DNA of 12,387 nt, taken from the NCBI GenBank assembly GCA_949093475.1, contig CARXAY010000011.1:2413-14799 (forward strand). Direction: 5' to 3'. Made by a program: the position numbers and the translations under genes. Under the pieces are notes generated by a model. The model was not told where the DNA came from. It did no database searches and saw only the letters and a list, made by a program, of their open reading frames with translations. Shown in pieces: positions 1 through 5,954 of the stretch; position 1 is the first letter of the stretch; each line of letters begins with the position of its first letter. The stretch comes from an uncultured Oscillospiraceae bacterium (GTDB lineage Bacteria > Bacillota > Clostridia > Oscillospirales > Oscillospiraceae).

Positions 1-318
1 GGGGAGCAGATGCTCCAGATCTTCCGGTCCATGTGCAAAAAGAACGGCTACACCCTGGACGGGGAGGCGGAGGACTACGCCAAGGAGTTTTTGCGGGAGA
101 TGTACGCCTGCCGGGACGAGAACTTCGGCAACGCCCGGGACGTGCGCAACATCTTTGAGCGGGGCATTGCCCGGCAGGCCGACCGGGTGGCGTCCATGGA
201 AGCCCCCGGCAAGGACGACCTGATGGCCCTGACCGTGGCTGATCTGGCCGACGAGGACGCGGAGAAGGAGGCGGCCGCTCCCGCAGAGGACAAGCCTCAG
301 GAGGACGAAGCAAAATGA
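1..318 (+). CDS. AAA ATPase of CbxX/CfxQ (SpoVK-like) family, C-terminal part
   Basis: The frame is open from the first base, so only the last 105 residues are visible and the start lies outside the window. The segment matches the C-terminal helical lid of CbxX/CfxQ-type AAA ATPases, the family of SpoVK. Seen: a helix with CKKNGYTLD, then FGNARDVRNIFERGIARQA, whose GNAR-VRN core is the family's sensor-2 region with its arginines, then an acidic Glu/Ala-rich tail. Walker A and B must lie upstream. These hexameric ATPases remodel proteins; the partner here cannot be told. The stop codon overlaps the next start by 4 bases (ATGA), which implies translational coupling to the phosphatase gene. Confidence 0.85.
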   Translation, partial: GEQMLQIFRSMCKKNGYTLDGEAEDYAKEFLREMYACRDENFGNARDVRNIFERGIARQADRVASMEAPGKDDLMALTVADLADEDAEKEAAAPAEDKPQEDEAK

Positions 319-1142
319 CTCCCGATATCCGTTTGATCGCGCTGGATCTGGACGGCACGCTCCTCGGCCCTGACCACGCCGCCATCCCCCAGCGCAACCT
401 TGACGCCCTCCGCGCCGCCGCGGCCAAGGGGGTGAAGATCGCCATCGCCACCGGGCGAAGCTGGTCGCTGGTGCAGGAGACGGCCCAAACGCTGGGCTGC
501 GTCTCCTACGGCATCACCGCCAACGGCGCGCTGGCACTGGACGCCGCCGACGAAGCCCCCCTTGTGAAATTTCCCATGGACGCTTCCCAGTGCGTGGAGA
601 TCATCCGCATCCTCCGCAAATATGGGCTTTACTACGAGCTGTATGTGGACGGGAGAAACTATATGCAGGCCGACGAGCTGGACGGCGCGCAGGAATTTTG
701 CCTCTCCCCCGCTTTTTATGACGTATTTATGCGAAGCGTGCAGCTTGTCCCCGATATGGCCGATTTTGCCGGGAAGGTACAGGCGGAGAAGTTCGACATC
801 TTCTATGTGGACGCCCGGCAGCGCGGGGCGGTGGTGGAAGAGCTGCTGTCCACCGGGCCTTTGGAGGTCACCGGCGCGCTCCAGACCAATCTGGAGCTGA
901 CTGCCCGCGGGGTAAACAAAGGCCGCGCCCTTGCGGCTCTCGCGGGCAAGCTGGGGCTGAACCCCTCGCAGGTCATGGCCTTTGGGGACGCGGACAACGA
1001 TCTGGAAATGCTGGAATGGGCGGGGTGGTCTTTTGCCATGGCCAACGCCACCAAGGAAGCCAAAGCGGCGGCGAAATTCGTCACCGGGAGCAACGCCGAG
1101 GGCGGCGTGGGCATGGCGGTGGAGCAATACTGCTTGACTTGA
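315..1142 (+). CDS. Cof-type HAD-superfamily phosphatase
   Basis: A 275-residue protein, the usual length of Cof/YbiV-type (subclass IIB) haloacid dehalogenase phosphatases, which act in the cytoplasm on sugar phosphates or other small phosphorylated metabolites. All four HAD motifs are visible. Motif I is LDLDGT, with nucleophile Asp11 and general acid Asp13. Motif II is the Thr in IAIATGRS. Motif III is Lys202 in VNKGRAL. Motif IV is GDADND at 224-229, which binds magnesium. The type IIB cap lies between motifs II and III. The substrate cannot be read from sequence. The start overlaps the stop of the preceding ATPase gene by 4 bases. No terminator of its own lies directly after it; the hairpin in the next gene's leader (1209-1267) could stop readthrough. 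Confidence 0.92.
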   Translation: MTPDIRLIALDLDGTLLGPDHAAIPQRNLDALRAAAAKGVKIAIATGRSWSLVQETAQTLGCVSYGITANGALALDAADEAPLVKFPMDASQCVEIIRILRKYGLYYELYVDGRNYMQADELDGAQEFCLSPAFYDVFMRSVQLVPDMADFAGKVQAEKFDIFYVDARQRGAVVEELLSTGPLEVTGALQTNLELTARGVNKGRALAALAGKLGLNPSQVMAFGDADNDLEMLEWAGWSFAMANATKEAKAAAKFVTGSNAEGGVGMAVEQYCLT

Positions 1143-1154
1143 CAAAAGTTATCG

Positions 1155-1183
1155 TTGACATGATCCAAAAGGTGTGTTATACT
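1155..1183 (+). promoter_or_regulatory. Sigma-A promoter of the cold-shock gene
   Basis: TTGACA (1155-1160), a 17-base spacer and TATACT (1178-1183), with an extended -10 TG at 1175-1176. It begins 12 bases after the phosphatase stop. The predicted start is near 1190, giving a leader of about 110 bases before the cold-shock start codon. Confidence 0.85.
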
Positions 1184-1208
1184 AACGCTAAGTCTGAATG
1201 TGCAACTT

Positions 1209-1267
1209 GGCTCACGGTGCGTAAGTCATCATTGTCGTGACTTACGAAGCGTGGGCCTTTTGTTTTG
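1209..1267 (+). terminator. Terminator-like hairpin inside the cold-shock leader
   Basis: Two stacked stems are seen: GGCTCACG (1209-1216) with CGTGGGCC (1250-1257), one G-U pair, and CGTAAGTCA (1220-1228) with TGACTTACG (1238-1246), perfect. A 3x3 internal loop separates them, the apical loop has 9 bases, and TTTTGTTTTG follows. It sits between the promoter at 1155-1183 and the ribosome binding site at 1286-1290. It has T residues on the plus strand only. It could be an attenuator, the 3' end of a short RNA of about 75 bases, or a stop for upstream readthrough. The structure is seen; the function is inferred. Confidence 0.7.
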
Positions 1268-1298
1268 CAGACGGAACAAATTTTTGGAGGTCGTTAAA

Positions 1299-1511
1299 AT
1301 GTATCAGGGAACAGTTAAGTGGTTCAACGAGACCAAGGGCTTTGGCTTCATCGCCAACGACGAGGGCGGCGAGGACGTGTTCGTCCACTTCTCCGCCATC
1401 CAGGCTGAGGGCTTCAAGACTTTGGCCGAGGGCCAGAAGGTCACCTTCGACACCGAGCCCGATCCCCGCGGCAACGGCAAGCTCCGCGCGGTGAACGTCA
1501 TCCCCCAGTAA
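1299..1511 (+). CDS. Cold-shock protein, CspA family
   Basis: A 70-residue protein filling exactly one cold-shock domain (a five-stranded OB fold that binds single-stranded RNA and DNA in the cytoplasm). Both RNA-binding motifs are present: KGFGFI (RNP1) at 13-18 and VFVHF (RNP2) at 27-31, after the typical start GTVKWFN. The start is fixed by GGAGG at 1286-1290, 8 bases upstream; the frame is open further upstream but lacks a binding site there. It has its own promoter and a leader with a large hairpin. The gene is monocistronic and ends in a 19-bp-stem terminator shared with convergent nagA. Csp proteins act as RNA chaperones, so leader structure is a likely point of control. Confidence 0.95.
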   Translation: MYQGTVKWFNETKGFGFIANDEGGEDVFVHFSAIQAEGFKTLAEGQKVTFDTEPDPRGNGKLRAVNVIPQ

Positions 1512-1531
1512 CCTCCCCGCTTTGTTTGGAA

Positions 1532-1580
1532 GCAAAAAGAGACCCGATGCGGCGCATCGGGTCTCTTTTTGCTTTTTTCT
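1532..1580. terminator. Bidirectional terminator between the cold-shock gene and nagA
   Basis: A perfect 19-bp stem (1532-1550 with 1554-1572, loop GGC) flanked by A-rich and T-rich arms, followed by TTTTTT on the plus strand. It serves the cold-shock gene from the left and, with its T tract on the other strand, nagBA from the right. Confidence 0.93.
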
Positions 1581-1604
1581 ACTTTCTGCAGCGGTGCGGC
1601 GGCC

Positions 1605-2738
1605 TTACAGCGCGCCGGAGACCACCTGTCCATGGAATACCACGGCCTTGAGGGAGTAATCGGGGTTCAGCACCACGAAGTTGGCGTCCTTCCCCGCGTC
1701 CAAGCTGCCCAGACGGTCATAGACCCCCAGCGCCTTGGCGGGGTTCACCGAGGCGGCGGTGACGGCGGCGTGGAGGGAGATGCCAAATTCGGTGGCCCGC
1801 TTGACGCAGCCCATCAGGTCGCTCACCGAGCCGGCCAGCGTTTCGGGGTGGCCCAGAATGGTGGCCCGTGCGCCGTGGACTTCGATATACTGCCCGCCGA
1901 AAGGATACTCGCCGTCTCCCATGCCCGCGGCGCGGAGGGAATCGGAAATCAGGATCATCCGCTCCGCGCCGAACACCTTGAACATGGTTCGCACTGCGCT
2001 GGGGTGGACGTGGACGCCGTCGGAGATCAGCTCCACCATGACCTTCTCCTGATCGGCGGCCGCGCCGATGACCCCCGGCTCGCGGTGGGTAAAGGGGGGC
2101 ATGGCGTTGAAGAGATGGGTCGCCTGCCGCGCGCCGGCGTTGTAGGCGGCGGTGGCGGTGTCGTAGTCGGCGGTGGTGTGTCCCAGAGACACCCGCACCC
2201 CCAGCTCGTTTGCCTTGTGGATAAACTCGATCGCCCCCGGCTCTTCGGGGGCCATGGTCACCAGCTTCACATGACCCTTGGCGGCCTTTTGCAGCCGCTC
2301 CAGCATATCGCCGTCGGGGGCGTGGACAAAGTCGCCGTTCTGCGCGCCCTTTTTCGCCATGGAGATGAACGGCCCCTCCAGATGGAGACCGAGAACCTCC
2401 GCGCCGGGCTTGTTCCCCTCCATATGGGCGGCGGCGTTTTGGCAGATGGCGGTGAGGGTGTCCTCCCCCAGCGTCATACCCGCCGGGCAGATGCCGGTGA
2501 TGCCCCGGGACAGCTCATAGTCGGCGATCTTTTGCAGACCGTCGGGGGTGGCGTCGGAGAAGTCCTCTCCCACGCAGCCATGGAAATGGAGGTCGATGAG
2601 GCCGGGGATGACGTAGCACCCGGGCAGGTCGACGGCCTTGTCCCCGCTCTGCTCGGTAAGCACCTTACCCTCCGTACAAACCTCACCCAGCACGAAGCCC
2701 TTGCGGGGATGAAAGACCTGAGCGCCGGTCAGTCGCAT
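1605..2738 (-). CDS. nagA: N-acetylglucosamine-6-phosphate deacetylase
   Basis: A 377-residue cytoplasmic amidohydrolase that converts N-acetylglucosamine-6-phosphate to glucosamine-6-phosphate and acetate. Family residues visible: metal-binding HFH (His51, His53) in IDLHFHG, as in Gram-positive NagA; Glu121 in GLHLEGPF; His187 in LGHTTADY; His208 in ATHLFNAM; DGVHVHP around His243; and catalytic Asp266 in LISDS. ETLAGSVSDL near the C-terminus is also typical. The length is normal and the frame intact. The start is supported by AAGGAGGG on the minus strand just upstream. It overlaps the end of nagB by 10 bases, so the two are co-transcribed and coupled: the product of NagA is the substrate of NagB. 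Confidence 0.95.
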   Translation of the reverse strand: MRLTGAQVFHPRKGFVLGEVCTEGKVLTEQSGDKAVDLPGCYVIPGLIDLHFHGCVGEDFSDATPDGLQKIADYELSRGITGICPAGMTLGEDTLTAICQNAAAHMEGNKPGAEVLGLHLEGPFISMAKKGAQNGDFVHAPDGDMLERLQKAAKGHVKLVTMAPEEPGAIEFIHKANELGVRVSLGHTTADYDTATAAYNAGARQATHLFNAMPPFTHREPGVIGAAADQEKVMVELISDGVHVHPSAVRTMFKVFGAERMILISDSLRAAGMGDGEYPFGGQYIEVHGARATILGHPETLAGSVSDLMGCVKRATEFGISLHAAVTAASVNPAKALGVYDRLGSLDAGKDANFVVLNPDYSLKAVVFHGQVVSGAL

Positions 2739-3484
2739 ACCTTGCCGCCCTCCTTGATATACTCCGCCAGCGCGGCCTCGTCAGCCACGATGGTGACGTC
2801 GGGGTGGAACTGGAGGATGGAGGCAGGCACCTGCGGAGTGACAGGGCCGAGGAGGGCCTTTGCCACGATGCCGGCCTTGTCCGCGCCGGAGACCACCACA
2901 AGGATCTTTTTGGCGGACATGATCGTGCCGATGCCCATAGTCACCGCCTGATTGGGCACTTTCTTAGGGTCGTTATCGAAAAAGCGGGCGTTGGCCTCCA
3001 GCGTCATGGGGTCAAGATCCACCAAATGGGTGCCCACGGGGAACTCGTCGCAGGGCTCGTTGAAGCCGATGTGGCCGTCGTGGCCCATGCCCAAAAGCTG
3101 CAGATCCGCGCCGCCCAGAGAGGCCACCAGCGCGTCGTACCGCTTGCACTCGGCCTCGATGTCGGCGGCCATGCCGTCGGGCACGTTGGTCACCGACTTG
3201 TCGATGTCCACATGGTCGAAGAGGTTGTCGTTCATAAAATAGCGGTAGGACTGGTCGTGGGTGACGGGCAGATTGCGGTACTCGTCCAAATTGACGGTCT
3301 TGACATGGGCGAAGCTCAGGTAACCCTCCTTGTTCCACTCGATGAGCTGCTTGTAAGTGCCCACCGGGCTGGAGCCGGTGGCCAAGCCCAGCACACAGTC
3401 GGGCTTCAGCACCACCAAGGAGCAGATGATGTTGGCCGCCTTCTTGGACATAGCGGCGTAATCCGCGGTCTTGTAAACTTTCAT
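2729..3484 (-). CDS. nagB: Glucosamine-6-phosphate deaminase
   Basis: A 251-residue cytoplasmic aldose-ketose isomerase/deaminase that converts glucosamine-6-phosphate to fructose-6-phosphate and ammonia, feeding glycolysis. Seen: LGLATGSSPVGTYKQL (phosphate-binding loop), VNLDEY with Asp67, and GMGHDGHIGFNEP with Asp136, His138 and Glu143, which match the catalytic Asp72, Asp141, His143 and Glu148 of the E. coli enzyme. I chose the start at 3484 because AAGGAGAGG lies just before it; the frame runs 8 codons further without a better site. It is first in the nagBA operon, with a promoter at 3559-3587. The short length matches Gram-positive NagB, which lacks the long C-terminal extension of the E. 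coli allosteric form. Confidence 0.95.
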   Translation of the reverse strand: MKVYKTADYAAMSKKAANIICSLVVLKPDCVLGLATGSSPVGTYKQLIEWNKEGYLSFAHVKTVNLDEYRNLPVTHDQSYRYFMNDNLFDHVDIDKSVTNVPDGMAADIEAECKRYDALVASLGGADLQLLGMGHDGHIGFNEPCDEFPVGTHLVDLDPMTLEANARFFDNDPKKVPNQAVTMGIGTIMSAKKILVVVSGADKAGIVAKALLGPVTPQVPASILQFHPDVTIVADEAALAEYIKEGGKVCD

Positions 3485-3558
3485 GTTTGTCCTCTCCTTA
3501 TTGATCAAATTCGGCGTTGAACCGCCGTAGCCGCCGCAGCGGCCGGTTGCTGATTCCT

Positions 3559-3587
3559 ATTTTACCACCTCCAAAAGCGTTTTTCAA
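3559..3587 (-). promoter_or_regulatory. Promoter of nagBA
   Basis: On the minus strand: TTGAAA (3582-3587), a 17-base spacer and TAAAAT (3559-3564), with TG one base before the -10. The predicted start is near 3552, giving a GC-rich leader of about 68 bases. I saw no clear NagR or CcpA operator. Confidence 0.7.
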
Positions 3588-3635
3588 CAAATACTGTCAG
3601 GAGAGGAAAATATTTTTTGTGCGTGGTGACAAAGC

Positions 3636-3668
3636 AAAAAGAAACACCGCCAAGCGGTGTTTCTTTTT
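3636..3668. terminator. Terminator downstream of the tRNA-Gly fragment
   Basis: A perfect 15-bp stem (3636-3650 with 3654-3668, loop CAA), with A-rich and T-rich arms on both strands. It abuts the CCA end of the tRNA fragment, so it is the original tRNA terminator. It also insulates nagBA from upstream transcription. Confidence 0.88.
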
Positions 3669-3721
3669 GGAGCAGGTGAAGGGAATCGAACCCTCGTGTT
3701 CAGCTTGGGAAGCTGACATTC
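3668..3721 (-). pseudogene. 3' half of tRNA-Gly(CCC); probable attachment site (attL)
   Basis: Read on the minus strand, this holds an anticodon stem TCAGC/GCTGA around the loop TTCCCAA (anticodon CCC at 3707-3709), a 4-base variable loop, a T stem-loop with GGTTCGATTCCC, the 3' acceptor strand CACCTGC, a T discriminator and encoded CCA. The matching 5' acceptor strand GCAGGTG and a D arm should follow to the right, but the bases beyond about 3721 fit neither. The tRNA is therefore cut near its anticodon arm. A tyrosine integrase gene starts about 200 bases beyond. This is the usual arrangement when an element integrates into a tRNA gene, leaves the displaced 3' copy at one end and rebuilds the tRNA at the other. 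Confidence 0.75.
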
Positions 3722-3800
3722 CCTTATGGCTATTCCGCCAAAAGTGCGCCTAAACCTCAGAAATTTCAACGAATTCCGTTCTGTTTGGCCACTTCATCTT

Positions 3801-3840
3801 CTCGCCTAATCTCTTCCTTTTTCGCCTTTTCTCGTCTAAT
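3801..3840 (+). repeat. Imperfect direct repeats CTCGYCTAAT
   Basis: CTCGCCTAAT (3801-3810) and CTCGTCTAAT (3831-3840) differ at one position and are exactly 30 bases apart; the match weakens but continues a few bases to the left. They lie between the tRNA fragment and the integrase gene, where tyrosine integrases of the lambda/Tn916 type often have arm-type binding sites. Function is inferred from position only. Confidence 0.35.
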
Positions 3841-3858
3841 AGCATGATAATAGCATGA
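3837..3858 (+). repeat. Exact 11-bp tandem repeat before the integrase promoter
   Basis: TAATAGCATGA occurs twice in perfect tandem (3837-3847, 3848-3858) and ends 7 bases before the -35 box of the integrase promoter. The period equals about one helical turn, so two protein units could sit on one face of the DNA. It could be an operator or an integrase or accessory-protein site. Confidence 0.6.
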
Positions 3859-3865
3859 CACATCA

Positions 3866-3894
3866 TTGACAGCAAGACGTTCCTTGTCTATAAT
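3866..3894 (+). promoter_or_regulatory. Consensus sigma-A promoter of the integrase gene
   Basis: A perfect match: TTGACA (3866-3871), 17 bases, TATAAT (3889-3894). The predicted start near 3901 falls on the AAAGGA binding site, so the leader is very short. A promoter this strong for an integrase would usually need repression; the tandem repeat just upstream is a candidate site. Confidence 0.9.
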
Positions 3895-3917
3895 GAGCAT
3901 AAAGGACGGTGACTGAA

Positions 3918-5288
3918 GTGGCAAACAAACAAGATACCGCCAGCAGCACTCCTCAAGCAAGAAAAAGGCGAGAAAAGGGGACAGGATACGTTACCAAATT
4001 GGCCGACCCTCGCTATAAAAATGCGCCCTACCGAGCAGTTCATTATAACGCTAACGGGCATGCTCAGTCAAGGAATTTTAAAACAAGAAAAGAAGCGGAA
4101 GCATTTCTAAAGAAAGTCAATAAAGACCTCGCATTCAGGGAGAGCATTACAAAGAGCGGAGTGACCTTCCGAGCTGCCGTTCCGGCCTTTCAAGAAAAGA
4201 AAGAAACGGATGGCAGATTAAAAAAAGAGCGTTCTATCCAAACCTTCCGAGGTGATATAGCCATTGCTAACGAACTGTTTGGCGATTGCTATCTCGAAAA
4301 CATAAATGAGGACATAGTGAAAAAGAGCCTTGCGACCAGCGGCTATTCACCAAGCGTTCAGCGGAAGGTAAAGCAAATCGTTATCGGTGTTTTGGAGAAG
4401 GCTTGTGCCGATGGTTTCATCCTGTCTGTCCCTGTGATTCATTTCGATATCCCAAACTCTGAAGGCCCTCGAAAAAGAAAAGGCAGTAACAAGGAATTTG
4501 TGGGAGACAACTGGATGACCGATGAGGAAATAGCCATCTACGAGGCCGAGTGTGCCAAAACATATACCCCGAAAAAGTACACCAAACACGCAGGCGAAGT
4601 CATTCCCGCCCATCCCGCCGGTCTTCGGCTATTGCTTATTCTGCACACTGGGCTTCGGTCCGGTGAAGCCCTTGCCCTCACATGGGACGACTTCGATGAG
4701 CGTAGCAAGAGCCTGACCATTAGCAAAAATGTCGCTCGTTCCAATGGTCAGCGCATTATACAGTCACCCAAAACTAAGAGCGGACGTCGAATCATTGTCC
4801 TCAACAAGAAAGCCCTTGCCGATATCCGTGCTCTACGTGAGGTTTTCAACACGCAAACGGTCGTTTTAGAGGAAAAAGAGATTGCCGACTGTGAAGCGGC
4901 GAAGCGGCAGTATGAAGGCCATCAGCTCAAGGAGCGTCTAAAGGAAATTGCCGACACCTACAAAGGATACCGGGAGCAGCATAAGTTCATCTGTGGTGCA
5001 ACCGTCTTCCCTTTTGGCGGTGCTTCCCATGCAAACACCTTAGATGCACACAACCGAATTTGCAAAGCAATCAAGCTGTCCCACAGCGTCAATGTCCATG
5101 GTCTGCGGCACTCTTACGTTACTCACTACTATAATACTCACTGCACCGACCCCGATTTTGATTTGGCGAAGTTCAGCCAAGAGCTTGGCCACGCCAGCCC
5201 AAGGACGACTATGGAAATTTACCGCCATCTGGATTTTACTAAAGTTCTCCATACAGCACGAACCGAAGAGGAACTGCCGGATTTCTAA
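3918..5288 (+). CDS. Tyrosine recombinase (site-specific integrase)
   Basis: A protein of about 456 residues that integrates and excises the element. The N-terminus resembles the AP2-like arm-type DNA-binding domain of Tn916/phage integrases (YRAVHYNANGHAQSRNFKTR, then EAEAFLKKV). A core-binding helical domain follows at about 70-190, then the catalytic domain with the full set: Arg247 in HTGLRSGEAL, Lys287 in SPKTKSGRR, His394 and Arg397 in HGLRHSY, His425 in LGHAS, and Tyr435 in EIYRH. A charged, likely coiled-coil insert (about 315-360) lies between Lys and His. I chose GTG 3918 because AAAGGA at 3901-3906 is well spaced from it; GTG 3909 in the same frame is possible but very close to that site. 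It lies next to the broken tRNA-Gly. Confidence 0.93.
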   Translation: MANKQDTASSTPQARKRREKGTGYVTKLADPRYKNAPYRAVHYNANGHAQSRNFKTRKEAEAFLKKVNKDLAFRESITKSGVTFRAAVPAFQEKKETDGRLKKERSIQTFRGDIAIANELFGDCYLENINEDIVKKSLATSGYSPSVQRKVKQIVIGVLEKACADGFILSVPVIHFDIPNSEGPRKRKGSNKEFVGDNWMTDEEIAIYEAECAKTYTPKKYTKHAGEVIPAHPAGLRLLLILHTGLRSGEALALTWDDFDERSKSLTISKNVARSNGQRIIQSPKTKSGRRIIVLNKKALADIRALREVFNTQTVVLEEKEIADCEAAKRQYEGHQLKERLKEIADTYKGYREQHKFICGATVFPFGGASHANTLDAHNRICKAIKLSHSVNVHGLRHSYVTHYYNTHCTDPDFDLAKFSQELGHASPRTTMEIYRHLDFTKVLHTARTEEELPDF

Positions 5289-5328
5289 AGATGGCTCGAA
5301 TTTTCTCGACAAAATTCCGCTTTCCCTC

Positions 5329-5357
5329 TTGACAAATCGCCGTTTTTTGGCTATATT
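5329..5357 (+). promoter_or_regulatory. Promoter of the alpha-CTD-like gene
   Basis: TTGACA (5329-5334), a 17-base spacer and TATATT (5352-5357). The predicted start is near 5364, directly at a small hairpin (AGTGGT 5365-5370 with ACCACT 5375-5380). Confidence 0.8.
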
Positions 5358-5397
5358 CCCAGATAGTGGTAGCCACCACTGTATTTCCCTATGACAT

Positions 5398-5440
5398 AGA
5401 GTATGGACGCCGAAGGGCGTTCCATACTCTTTTTTGTTTT
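5398..5440 (+). terminator. Terminator hairpin in the leader of the alpha-CTD-like gene
   Basis: AGAGTATGGA-CGCC (5398-5411) pairs with GGCG-T-TCCATACTCT (5416-5430), with one bulged T and a GAAG loop, followed by TTTTTGTTTT. It lies after the promoter at 5329-5357 and just before the AGGAGG of the next gene. It may end integrase transcription, but because a strong promoter lies between, it may also act as an attenuator or end a short RNA of about 70-75 bases. Confidence 0.85.
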
Positions 5441-5460
5441 CAACAGGAGGTTAATCTATT

Positions 5461-5922
5461 ATGAAACTCGAAGAACTGAATCTGCCCATTCACACCTACA
5501 ATATCCTCAAGCGTGCCAACATCAACGATACCGAAACCCTTGTCCAGTTCAGTGCTGAGCAAATCCCGATGATTCGCAACGGCCGCCAGAGCGATGCCAA
5601 AGCAGTCATCCATGCGCTGGCAGCGCATGGCCTTTTACTCTCCTCTACCGGGAAGCCCAATTTCAAGGGGTCCACGAAGAATCCTGTGCCCAGAGAAGAG
5701 TTTTTGAAGCGTGACCGCACCTGTTATGCAGAGCGTTTTCCGGAGCCTGCCTGCTCCGAACTGAAGGCCAGAAGACTCCTGCATCTTCGTGACTTCACGC
5801 AAGTCACGCAAAATTACCTGTTTACCATTCCCGGCATGAATGCCGGGTTTATCCATGAAGTAATTGAAGCCATGCGAGACTCCGAGATGGAGTTCGCTGA
5901 GCAGAAAAGCAAGATTAGATAG
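5461..5922 (+). CDS. RNA polymerase alpha-CTD-like protein with two HhH folds
   Basis: A 153-residue protein. Residues 1-58 align with the C-terminal domain of the RNA polymerase alpha subunit: LEELNLPIHTYNILKRANI, then a helix pair ending IRNGRQSDAKAVIHAL, which corresponds to the NLGKKS-type helix-hairpin-helix of RpoA. At the DNA-contact positions of E. coli alpha, Asn268 and Lys271 seem kept (Asn14, Lys17), Arg265 appears to be His11, and the hairpin is one residue shorter. Residues 98-140 (LLHLRDF, then FTIPGMNAGFIHEVIEAM) look like a second, diverged copy. The alpha N-terminal assembly domain is absent, so this is not a polymerase subunit. A DNA-binding or promoter-modulating role is inferred. 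AGGAGG lies 10 bases upstream. The next gene follows after 32 bases and is probably co-transcribed. Confidence 0.75.
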   Translation: MKLEELNLPIHTYNILKRANINDTETLVQFSAEQIPMIRNGRQSDAKAVIHALAAHGLLLSSTGKPNFKGSTKNPVPREEFLKRDRTCYAERFPEPACSELKARRLLHLRDFTQVTQNYLFTIPGMNAGFIHEVIEAMRDSEMEFAEQKSKIR

Positions 5923-5954
5923 TAATGACGTAAAACAATATATGAGGTGAAATA

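Noticed and set aside
297..1145. Minus-strand open frame of 282 codons
   Set aside because: It is a shadow of the HAD phosphatase gene, which has all four catalytic motifs.
1200..1298. N-terminal extension of the cold-shock protein frame
   Set aside because: The extension lies in the leader hairpin; the ribosome site at 1286-1290 and the family start point to 1299.
1569..2951. Long plus-strand open frame of 460 codons
   Set aside because: It is the antisense shadow of nagA and the end of nagB, made long by GC-rich codons. It lacks a ribosome site and is rich in Gly, His and Val with no family pattern.
2804..3520. Plus-strand open frame of 238 codons
   Set aside because: It is antisense to nagB, whose catalytic motifs are intact.
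3571..3587. CcpA (cre) box over the nagBA -35
   Set aside because: The TTGAAAA-ACGC stretch is partly similar but has one base too many between the half sites.
3517..3753. Small plus-strand frame with GIEPSCSAWEAD
   Set aside because: This is the known false translation of an antisense tRNA sequence; the region is the tRNA-Gly fragment and its terminator.
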